Assembly: GCA_003990745.1 (NCBI GenBank)
Contig: RBNI01004116.1
Span: forward strand, 1 to 14,619
Source of the DNA: Jimgerdemannia flammicorona
Lineage: Eukaryota > Mucoromycota > Endogonomycetes > Endogonales > Endogonaceae
Direction of reading: 5' to 3'
DNA length: 14,619 nt
The notes beneath the pieces were generated by a model. The model saw only the letters and a program-made list of their open reading frames with translations, did not search any database and had not been told where the DNA came from. Positions 7,509-14,619 of the stretch are shown here, in pieces. Each line of letters opens with the position of its first letter. The stretch's first letter is position 1. Position numbers and translations under genes: made by a program.

Positions 7509-8522
7509 CTAGTCCAAGGGGGGTAGATGCTGATCCATCTGCCATAATAACTCTTACTTTAGTTTCTTCATCAATTTCCTATCCAATTCTTTCTAATATT
7601 CATTAAGTGATAATATAAACTACTGCTCTGATATTGACAAGGATTCTGAAATTTTTACCATATACTTTTCTATTAGCTAACCTTGTGGATTGATGTTTTT
7701 AGTACTAATACTCATAAACTACATAGATAGTACTAGCCTCTAGTGTGTGTAGTCCTTTGATAGAGATTCTCTTAGTATCTTTTTTGGCTTTCTTGAGGAA
7801 TTTTTGCCTAACTTCTAGTATATTCTAGATAATTTTTTTGAAGGTGAGGCCTGCATTCTAAGTATAGAGATATTCTTAAAGTGATACTGCTTTATGGAGC
7901 TTACTGCTCTTTCAATATCTAGATTCCTTAGAAGGAATTCTCTCATTTTTATTAGACATTTCATCAGCTGAAGATTCTATACTTATGTGCTCTTCTTCTT
8001 CAAGATCAGGTAGAGAGGTACTTCTTGATACTCTTGATGAACTGACTTCTGATTCAGGAGTGTCTCTTCTAACTCTCTTGTCTTTTTCTGGAGAAGTATC
8101 TGAGGAGAAATGGCCATATTTCAGATATTTGTCTGTGGATGTGGTTACTGGCAATAGTAGTGGAAGTGGGGTCTTTGGAGTTCTTCCTCATTCTCTGATC
8201 TGAGCAGGTACTATATCTCAGGTCATCTTAAAGGGAAAGACTTCATAATATAGATAGATATCATCTTGGTCATAAAGCCAGACAGCTTTTTCTTCTATTT
8301 CTCAAGTCTCTTTATCTATTTTAATAAGATTGATATTTCTATCATTAGATGAAATCTATTTCTTTGAGCAGAATCTCTGAATGTGACCATGGTTTCTACA
8401 GTTGAAGCAAGTTAGAGTATAGGAATTTATTACTAGTAAACCTGTAGTTATAACTAGTAGAGCCTAAGTAGAACTTCTGTTATCTTGCTGCTAGTAGTCT
8501 GGTCTATTATCTTGATGATAAT

Positions 8523-8667
8523 CAAGCTGCTGCCCAAACTGCTGCTCAAGCCCAAGCTGTTACTGCCACCCAAGCTACTGCCTAAGTCTAAGCCACTATC
8601 TAAGTCTAAGCTACCATCTAAGCCCAAGTTACCACTTAAGTCTAAGCTGCTGTCCAAGCTGCTGCTT
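8523..8667 (-). repeat. Gln/Leu-rich tandem repeat in element A gag
   Basis: This is an imperfect tandem repeat with a unit of roughly 15-18 bp (plus-strand look: ctaagcccaagctactgc). In the zinc-knuckle frame it would encode Q-Q-L-G-L-E-like units, several of whose Gln or Trp codons now read TAG or TAA. ORFs in the other frames, such as the Leu/Lys/Pro-rich plus-strand run, are by-products. Confidence 0.65.
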
Positions 8668-8860
8668 ATTTAAAAACTAAAGATCAATCTCATATAAGCT
8701 GTAATAATTGTAGAAGATATAGAAAACTATATTATATTCTTCTCAAAATCTATTAACAACTCAATCTATTAATCTCTGATCTTTTACTAAAAAAGAGATT
8801 ATATAATAATACTTACTGGATAGCTGTCACTATGATCAGATATAGCTGAAACTAGGATCA

Positions 8861-9985
8861 GAACCAGAATTATATATATATATGAAGATTTTGAAAATAT
8901 ATATCAGTTTTATATAAATTTTAGTTAGATGTAAATTTCAGTTATATATATATTTATATATAATATATCTTTTAAATAAAAAACTAATTATCTCATAATA
9001 TAAGCTACCAAGAATCTTGAATTGATATTCAATTTGATTTGACTAATTCAAATTAGACTTAATTTGATTTGAATTCAATTTAAATATAAAAATTCTTGAT
9101 TCAATTTGATTTGAATCAACTCTAATTTGATTTAATTTGAATTGATTTAATTTGTTTGAGAGTACTAACTATTTCTCTATTAATCTAGACTACTAAATTG
9201 TCTAGTAGTCTCACTATTCTAGCTATATATGATAGATATACTACTTCTCACTATATAGACCAGACTTATCTGCTCACTAGAGCTAGATCATCATAACAAT
9301 ATAAGAGTATATCTATATATCAGATCTAGCAATATTAGAACTGAAAAAGGAATGGCTCTCTAGACTCTAAACTAGAGTTAGAGATAAAAGAAAAATTCTC
9401 CAACCAACTAACAAGAAGGGAAAAAATTTATAATAGATAAGTAAAGAACTTATATACTATATAAATATACTCTATACTGAGTATATTATAATCTCTACTC
9501 TACTTTTTTCCTCTTAAGAATAAAGAAGTATTTTTATTAAATAAAAACCCTCAGATCTGACTTATTAATAATTCTGAGCCTGATCAACTTGAAATATAAG
9601 TACAGTACTATAAGATCTCAAAAATAATACTTAGACTATATCTCAATAATAGGTATCTAGAACTTAACACTTTCTTACAAAACTCAGAACCTAGGACTGA
9701 TAGTCTATTCAGATTATCTGCAATATATTGATTCTATTAGAATATGGCTTTATTATAATAATAAACTTGAAGCTTCTTATATTTTTAAAAATTATAACTT
9801 TAGTTATAGTTAATTTGACAATTATTATTTTGTAAAATAATCTATAAATATAATAATAATATTAAAATCTTTATATCTTATTTAGCAAATTCTTAATTAC
9901 TAAGCTTATTATATTATATTTCTAATTTCTTTAAATATTTTTAATAGGTTTCTCAATATCAAAATAACTAGTTAGTAAAGAGTAG
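8861..9985. other. Very AT-rich gene-free stretch
   Basis: There is no ORF of note on either strand and stops are dense. TpA-rich motifs such as tatatata abound. By position this could be the 5' leader and LTR of element A, but I cannot see an LTR terminus or a PBS. It ends at the composition boundary. Confidence 0.6.
9017..9158. repeat. aatttgatttgaatt degenerate repeat and inverted-repeat cluster
   Basis: Ten or so variants of (aa)tttgattt(gaatt) follow each other, with internal palindromes such as aattgatattcaatt and aaattcaattt-like inversions. The cluster could form hairpins. Its origin (LTR segment, satellite or RIP-eroded repeat) is unknown. Confidence 0.6.
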
Positions 9986-11104
9986 TGTCAGATCCATAAA
10001 CTTTGGCTAGAGACGGTTATTTTCTGCGTCCTCGTGTGCGTACAAACTGGCAAAGAACATTTATTCAGCTCGAGATTTTAATCAGGCAGGGGACAAGGGG
10101 CAAGTGGTTGAACGGGGAAGTAAATGTCAAGGGAGTAATCGATGTCATATTTACCGGAATATCGAGAAAGAGAAAGAGAACCAACAAGTATGTAGACAAA
10201 ACGCAGTTCGCGACATTAATAAACACACTTATCCCCAAAAAAGCGGCAACACGCCTTCAGTAAACATACAACAGAAGACCCAACCAAAATCAATGCCGCT
10301 CAACAACCTCTCGCGTTAATCGAGTGGAAGATCCTCAGCGGTGTCAATCCCTGCCATGTTGATAATGCAAAAAGAAGGGATTTCAGAACATGGCGCAACA
10401 CGATGAAACTTCTTGGCTGGTATTCCGCATGTTACGCGAACAGAGCCGAGTGTATCAATCTTGTAAGTCTTACTAAAATTAAGGCCCCAGCGCTTCTCTC
10501 AAACATCAGCTCCAACAATATTGACCCTAGCAAGCCGCACACAACATTTTGACCTTTGAATTGCAACTCCTCTCAAAGTTCCTGCGTCAGGTAAGTCACT
10601 ATCATTTCCACGGCACCAACGTGGGAATGTGACATTTGACGATTGCGGCAGATGACAAATGTCGCAGCGAAGGTGGCTAACTGAATGAAAAGGCAACTAT
10701 GTTCGTGGAAATAAATAAATGATGACGACACTAGCTTCGGCCCTTTACCTTACGTGCATGCTATTTTTTGTGGTTCTAGTGGCTTATCTCTGCTGATTGA
10801 TTGTAAAAAAGACTGATTGATTGTAAAAAAGGCTGATTGATTGTAAAAGCGTTTACCTACCAGAACATACGCACCTGACACCACATAGCTCATCGCTTCT
10901 TTCTCATTTTACATCACACAACTCAAACACATTCGACGACTTCGATAACCACCAAAACAGCATTTGCTTTCAGCAGGGCTTACTCATGTAAATAATGATA
11001 GTAATAATACGATAGTAAAAAAAAATAAAATAAAATAAATAAAAATAAAATAAAACAAAACCCGCGAGTTAGCTCTAGCATGCGTAGTACTCTGAGCACT
11101 TGAA
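9986..11104. other. GC-balanced intergenic sequence, no confident gene
   Basis: Composition changes abruptly here to host-like sequence. The ORFs present are short; the 86-codon one at 10003 begins with TTG, not ATG. A splice-donor-like GTAAGT occurs at 10463 and 10591, and an ATG at 10390 opens a 24-codon run (MAQHDETSWLVFRM...) that ends near the first donor. This might be a spliced small gene, but the exons do not assemble convincingly. A pyrimidine-rich, CA-rich stretch at 10881-10975 looks like a fungal 5' leader. An A/T-only run (aaaataaaat type) lies at 11019-11062. Confidence 0.5.
10793..10851. repeat. 20-bp tandem repeat, three copies
   Basis: ctgattgattgtaaaaaag(a/g) occurs at 10793-10812 and 10813-10832, with a third copy (10833-10851) ending in aaaagcg. 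Copies are nearly identical. It lies in non-coding sequence. Confidence 0.9.
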
Positions 11105-11365
11105 ATGCTTCGAGCAAATGGAAAAGCTACACGTGTCAGCACTGGCGAGAACGAAAATAGGGTCAGAGTCATCACTCTCCAACGTCAGTCACTTTCACAC
11201 GACACGCCTCTCCTCTCTCGATCCGCCCGTCCTCTAACTCTACGCCTACTGCTCCAAAATGACATCGCCGTGAAAGAGCTCCTTCTGGATCCCAATAACG
11301 AGTGGCTCGTGGAGGGTGGGTATACGCAACTGGAAGACTTTGAGTTTGTTAGAAGAGATACTTAA
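11105..11365 (+). CDS. Possible small protein, 86 aa, unrecognised
   Basis: An ATG-initiated ORF of 86 codons ends in TAA. The C-terminal half (NDIAVKELLLDPNNEWLVEG, then a short acidic and aromatic tail) looks more protein-like than the N-terminal half, so it may be the last exon of a spliced gene rather than a complete gene. There is an in-frame stop shortly upstream of the ATG. I do not recognise a family and see no signal peptide or membrane segment. It could equally be a chance ORF in a gene-poor interval. Confidence 0.3.
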   Translation: MLRANGKATRVSTGENENRVRVITLQRQSLSHDTPLLSRSARPLTLRLLLQNDIAVKELLLDPNNEWLVEGGYTQLEDFEFVRRDT

Positions 11366-11654
11366 GGTGGTGCAGGACAATCAGACGTCATTGCAGAAAA
11401 CGAGATGGGATTGGGAATCATGTAAATAGCAAGACGCAAAAGATATACAGCATCAGTGAATCCAGACAAATTAAATTTCTACAAGCGCACGCCTTTGTAC
11501 TGATAATCCTCGCTTGCTCTCTCATCCTAGATAGATTGCTTCTTCAGCCATAAAACCCTTGGCCAGCAAACCAACCCCCCCCCTCCCCCCCCAATTGTAT
11601 TCAGTCTTTCATTTTCCTATAAGATACTTCACACCCAACAGAGCCTGCACAACG

Positions 11655-12492
11655 ATGCTCTACCAAGCCCTCAGAAGCCTCAGACCGCTTAGGCCTATCG
11701 TCGCACGTGCTCGCCAGTTTTGCTCGCCCAGACACCCTCCGAACAGAGGTCTGCCGTCGTCCAAGTCCCAAACAAATAAGGATACAAATGCAGACACAAA
11801 TGCGGACTCTAAGAACGCAGATATCATCAAGGTTGGTCTGGGCTTCGTGAACGATATGGATTTTTCACAACCAACATTAGTCCCATTCACCAGAGTTCCT
11901 TTTGCATTTTTTTTTTTTTTTTTTTTTTTTTGGCGAACCGATAGATCGAAGAGCTCAACATGATTTCGACCCGAAAAATCCACGAGCATTCCTCTATGGC
12001 CACCATACGCGGTGAGGACATCTGGGCAAATTGGGTTGACTACCCGAACGGCGAGAAGTCGGCCCACTACACTTTGAAGATCTATCCGCAGCACTGGACG
12101 CGTTTTGTGGACATGCCCCTCAATCTTCAAATGTTCGGCAATGCCTTCGAACGCGTGCTCGAAAACCGTTTTGAACTTTTTGGAGACATTAAAAATATAC
12201 GTGTGGAGAGCAAGTGTGAGTCCGGTGGTGGACTGGAGATCAACTTCGACATCAAATTGTGGCAGAATGGAATGGCAGCGTGAGTATCGGGTGTTTTCAG
12301 CGACCTTCATTATTTTATTATGTATCGATACATTTGCTGAAACGGTATAACCTTCCATTCCGCGAAACCAATAGTTTTGAAGAAGCCCGCAACGTTCGGA
12401 ACGGCATCCATGACGAATTGGTGGCAACGATAGATGAGTTAAATAGTATTTTGGAGGATGAAGATTACGAATATTACGAAGACGAACATTGA
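11655..12492 (+). CDS. Three-exon gene, 209-aa putative mitochondrial protein of unknown function
   Basis: Exons are 11655-11831, 11945-12279 and 12375-12492. All junctions are GT..AG and the phases match (0, then 2), giving 630 nt including TGA. The start is the ATG at 11655; the frame is open further upstream but without another ATG before it. The N-terminus MLYQALRSLRPLRPIVARAR is rich in Arg and Leu and lacks acidic residues, as in mitochondrial presequences. A Ser/Asn/Asp-rich linker follows, with repeated N-A-D-T. The folded part, about residues 65-195, contains WVDYPNGEKSAHYTLKIYPQ, a PLNLQMFGNAFERVLENRFE segment and a GLEINFDIKLW strand. The C-terminus is highly acidic (LEDEDYEYYEDEH). 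I do not recognise the family. Mitochondrial location is inference. Confidence 0.72.
11832..11944 (+). other. Intron 1 of the 11655-12492 gene
   Basis: A 113-nt intron with donor GTTGGT and acceptor ATAG. A run of 25 T (11907-11931) forms the polypyrimidine tract, only 13 nt before the acceptor. Removing it joins the exons in frame (phase 0) and eliminates the poly-Phe and stop read-through. Confidence 0.7.
12280..12374 (+). other. Intron 2 of the 11655-12492 gene
   Basis: A 95-nt intron with a consensus donor GTGAGT and acceptor AATAG, and a branch-like tgctgaaac about 40 nt before the acceptor. Splicing turns MAA-stop into MAAFEEARN and opens the acidic C-terminus. Confidence 0.72.
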
Positions 12493-12601
12493 AGCATTCA
12501 ATACAAGACGGCATTAGCTAGTCATGGAGGCAAGAATTTGACGAGGATAATAGCTCTCTGGATATATGAGTATCGGCAACTAGCTAATTAGCACAAGCTT
12601 C

Positions 12602-12607
12602 AATAAA
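12602..12607 (+). terminator. Possible polyadenylation signal of the 11655-12492 gene
   Basis: AATAAA lies 110 nt after the stop codon. It sits just before the E-box of the next gene, so the two transcription units are tightly packed. Confidence 0.4.
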
Positions 12608-12618
12608 TTAGGTTATAT

Positions 12619-12624
12619 CACGTG
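12619..12624. promoter_or_regulatory. CACGTG E-box upstream of the J-protein gene
   Basis: A palindromic CACGTG lies 49 nt before the ATG at 12673. In fungi this is the core site of basic helix-loop-helix factors (Cbf1/Pho4 class). Use here is inference from position only. Confidence 0.35.
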
Positions 12625-12672
12625 GGCAGACTTGATATCCGTTCACCATTCCTTTACCCTTTACACACCACC

Positions 12673-13662
12673 ATGCATCGTTCCTGCCTCCCCTCTCGTT
12701 TTCACGACACCGACATCTGGTCCACTCTTCTGTTGGATGCAATCAAGATCATTGAGATGCCCCAGAGCCCTCGTCTCTTGGCGCCCCGTAATATCACCCT
12801 AACTGCACAGGGCCGCCGTCTCTTGCACCACCCACACAACCGCAACGCTTCGCTTCACGACTTCGTACCTCTCTCCGTCTTCTGCAAGAAACATTCTGTC
12901 TTCACCTCTTTTTCCTATAAACCATACCGTCCCAACTGTCGCGCCTACGCCACCACCTCCGACCGCAGACCCTCTCCCTTCGAAGTTCTCAACATATCCC
13001 AAACCGCCTCTCAACAAGACCTCAAAAAGCGCTACTACGAGCTCGTGAAACAACTCCACCCCGACAAAGTCGGCGAAAACACCGCCGAAACTCGTGCCCG
13101 CTTCGACCGCGTCGTCAAAGCCTATGAGATCCTTTCCGATCGCGGCCGTCGAGACATGTACCTCAAGTTTGGCGTTGGCTGGGATACAGCGTCCGGCTCC
13201 GACTCCTATGGCAGGTCGTATCCAACCGGCCAACGTCCAGCGATGCACACCAACGCCTACTGGTACAACGACCCGACGTATGAGGGCGCCTTCGGCGACA
13301 AGCCACGCTTCACGTCGAACCCAGTCTTCGCGAGCATCGTCGCCGCCACGATCATGGTCGTCGTCTTCGCGCGGCTTACCATGTTCGAGGGGAGCCACAT
13401 GGACGGCGCTAACCGACATCACCTGAAGAGCTCCGAGGCTTTGAAGCGAGCCAGGGAGGAGGCGCGATTGTTTGGGAGGCAGCGAGCAATGGAGAGGATC
13501 TTTGAAGACAATATGCGGCATCACAGGAAGGGGCACGGGGAAGTAATGAAGGGGGAGGATCCCGCAACGGCAACAGACTTGGGAGCTTATGCGTCGCCGA
13601 GAGAGTGGACAGGGACAGGGGATATGAAAGGACCCGTGGTGGTCAAGAGCGAAGAGTCTTAA
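12673..13662 (+). CDS. Mitochondrial-type J-domain (Hsp40) membrane protein, Jid1-like
   Basis: The product has 329 residues and the gene has one exon. J-proteins bring Hsp70 to its clients and stimulate its ATPase. The J domain is at residues 101-167, starting SPFEVLNISQTASQQDLKKR, with the diagnostic HPD at 129-131 and a helix-IV region ending DMYLKF. Before it, residues 1-94 are basic and Ser/His-rich and end in RAYAT, as in cleaved mitochondrial presequences. There is no Gly/Phe region and no zinc-finger domain, so this is a class C J-protein. A membrane segment spans about 217-236 (NPVFASIVAATIMVVVFARL), followed by a charged helix rich in Arg, Glu and Lys. The layout matches fungal Jid1-type proteins. 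The start at 12673 is preceded by accacc; ATG 12757 is a later alternative. Upstream spacing to the previous gene is only about 180 bp. Confidence 0.88.
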   Translation: MHRSCLPSRFHDTDIWSTLLLDAIKIIEMPQSPRLLAPRNITLTAQGRRLLHHPHNRNASLHDFVPLSVFCKKHSVFTSFSYKPYRPNCRAYATTSDRRPSPFEVLNISQTASQQDLKKRYYELVKQLHPDKVGENTAETRARFDRVVKAYEILSDRGRRDMYLKFGVGWDTASGSDSYGRSYPTGQRPAMHTNAYWYNDPTYEGAFGDKPRFTSNPVFASIVAATIMVVVFARLTMFEGSHMDGANRHHLKSSEALKRAREEARLFGRQRAMERIFEDNMRHHRKGHGEVMKGEDPATATDLGAYASPREWTGTGDMKGPVVVKSEES

Positions 13663-14373
13663 GTTTTGTAGCGCGAGTCTCGCGAAGCGCGTTCATGTGA
13701 ATTTATTTTTATCTCTCAATCCACGAACCGGTACCTAGACTTTGATTTACTTTCATTATTGCTCCTATGTTCTCGCGCTTTATAATATATCGCCGCCAGC
13801 CGTCACAGGCACCGCGTTCCTAATTAGCATATTTAATGGCATTGGAAAGCCGGTTAAAGCCGAATACCCCATCGTCCATAGTTTGGCAAGTATCGAGTTT
13901 TTTTTTTTTTTAGGGGGGGGGGAGGGGGGGGGTCTTTGGTTACTATAGTTATTCCCACCCACTGACAACCAATAACATGCTGGTTATTTCCGGAGCACGG
14001 GAGAGAAGGCGGACAAAGCATTGTTAGCGAGCGCAACGGCCCGTATCGTTCAGGGACGGAGAATGATGATTTCCCGATAAGGAGATAATCCGTGTGATAC
14101 AGCGTTCTCAGAACTAAGATAAGGCATCGCGCAATTTTGGATATACCAAGAAAAGCAAAGAGGGGGTGTATGTATATTGGACGCATCGCTCGACAAATCA
14201 AACCACCATCCCCCGAGGCATCTTGTTTATAAACGAATCCAGGAATCTGCATTTTACATTCAATTATACCGCATGGATAAGCGACCAAGGAACAGCTAGT
14301 CTATAGTACATTTTGACACCGAGTCGCAAAATAATAGGTGAATAGAAGTGCAGGGAATAAATAACAATGCTAG
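13663..14373. other. Intergenic region, no recognised gene
   Basis: It holds the 3' flank of the J-protein gene, including a small cgcga-gtc-tcgcg hairpin at 13672-13684. A minus-strand frame of 144 codons (14288-13854) starts with TTG and runs through the poly-T/poly-G tract, so I discount it. No RNA gene is visible. Confidence 0.5.
13898..13932 (+). repeat. T14 run followed by two long G runs
   Basis: Fourteen T (13898-13911), one A, ten G (13913-13922), one A, then nine G (13924-13932). The G runs could fold as a G-quadruplex. The tract is also prone to sequencing and assembly length errors. Confidence 0.85.
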
Positions 14374-14415
14374 TTAGTATTTACGTCCCAAAAATTCATC
14401 TCCTTCAATAGGCGT
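14374..14415 (-). CDS. Possible C-terminal codons of a minus-strand gene
   Basis: On the minus strand the frame reads ITPIEGDEFLGRKY and then TAA (14376-14374). It has a protein-like, charged C-terminal appearance, and a pyrimidine-rich stretch just upstream could be a 3' splice region. The frame stays open upstream for about 60 codons but looks less protein-like there. I do not recognise the gene; the body would lie beyond or near the right edge. Confidence 0.22.
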   Translation of the reverse strand, partial: TPIEGDEFLGRKY

Positions 14416-14619
14416 GATAAGAGAGAAACAAAAGGTGATAAGAGGTTTGAGGGCAAAGCAAGAGATGGATTGCCGAGAATGCCAGGCCCATTTCACTTTT
14501 TCTCGCCCCGCGAGGCGCTGGGTATACAATGTTTTGATTACAACGGATGCGATAAAAAAAAAAAAAAATTGAAAGATGACGATGAAAAGCTAGAAAAATC
14601 AATGTACAAGAAGGGGGGA

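Larger units (their letters stand above)
7494..8860 (-). pseudogene. Element A gag (zinc knuckle) and N-terminal part of aspartic protease
   Basis: One minus-strand frame, entered near 8860, shows a Gag-like segment with aromatic residues (about 8680-8800), a Gln/Leu/Gly-rich repeat (8667-8523) and a CCHC zinc knuckle at 8409-8368 (CFNCRNHGHIQRFC, spacing C-x2-C-x4-H-x4-C). A linker rich in Ser, Glu and Asp follows (8154-7912). Then comes the protease: FRILVNIRAVVYIIT at 7650-7606 in place of the usual D-T/S-G-A active site, and MADGSASTPLGLV near 7509-7547. The frame continues across the LINE into 4758-4560. Stops are mostly TGA and TAG. Known biology: Gag packages RNA and the protease matures the polyprotein. 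This copy cannot, because the active-site Asp position reads Asn (AAT, 7635-7633). Confidence 0.78.

Noticed and set aside
7912..8203. Short ORFs on both strands at 7912-8203 as separate genes
   Set aside because: The minus-strand one is a segment of the element A gag-protease linker in the zinc-knuckle frame; the plus-strand one is its mirror.
9986..10880. Solo LTR bounded by TGTCAG (9986) and CTGACA (10875-10880)
   Set aside because: The hexamer inverted termini are short enough to be chance, and the five bases outside each end do not match as a target-site duplication.
11660..12514. 284-codon minus-strand ORF opposite the three-exon gene
   Set aside because: It is antisense to a gene whose introns, phases and codon pattern are coherent. 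It begins with a non-ATG or weak context and runs through the poly-T tract as poly-Lys.
12799..13536. 245-codon minus-strand ORF opposite the J-protein gene
   Set aside because: It is a shadow of the well-supported J-domain CDS; its Val/Gly/Arg-rich composition is what antisense of a GC-rich gene gives.
13854..14288. 144-codon minus-strand ORF in the right intergenic region
   Set aside because: It has no ATG start, crosses the T/G homopolymer tract as poly-Pro and poly-Lys, and has no recognisable motif.

Overview
The window reads as nuclear DNA of a filamentous ascomycete (Pezizomycotina-like). The reasons are short spliceable introns, a J-protein with a mitochondrial-type presequence, and a sharp junction between an AT-rich, gene-free block of nested retrotransposons (about 1-9985) and a GC-balanced block with host genes (about 9985-14619). 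The transposon frames are broken almost only by stops explainable as C-to-T or G-to-A changes, which is the pattern left by RIP (repeat-induced point mutation) or a similar process. The taxonomic call is inference; no rRNA or marker gene is present.

Repeat block, left to right. Positions 1-2219 hold, on the minus strand, the gag region of an LTR retrotransposon (element B). A primer-binding-site-like motif (2241-2255), an LTR edge (2258) and a probable long promoter-bearing LTR or leader up to about 3530 lie upstream of it. The gag is split by a polyadenylated retroposed insertion (121-1615, minus strand): a 30-nt poly(A) tail, an AATAAA signal, a perfect 16-bp target-site duplication, and a core of about 1.1 kb of a degenerate 9-bp minisatellite. 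This insertion is the most unusual object in the window. The many long ORFs across it are by-products of the 9-bp period.

A second LTR retrotransposon (element A), also on the minus strand, runs from about 8860 down to about 4560. It has a gag with a Gln/Leu-rich repeat, a CCHC zinc knuckle, a linker and a retroviral-type aspartic protease, all in one reading frame. Its protease is split by a 5'-truncated LINE (4759-7493, plus strand) with reverse transcriptase, a C-terminal Cys/His motif and a poly(A) tail. The LINE is flanked by a 15-bp duplication whose two copies differ by two G/A transitions. Removing the LINE and one duplication copy restores one continuous protease frame. About 3530-4560 and 8860-9985 are degraded AT-rich sequence with no domain I can name.

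Gene block. 9985-11650 is mostly non-coding to my eye, with one weak 86-codon ORF. 11655-12492 is a three-exon gene for a 209-residue protein of unknown function with a mitochondrial-looking N-terminus. 12673-13662 is a single-exon mitochondrial-type J-domain (Hsp40) membrane protein resembling fungal Jid1 proteins. The right end (13663-14619) is intergenic, with homopolymer tracts and possibly the last codons of a minus-strand gene. I see no RNA genes and no CRISPR array.
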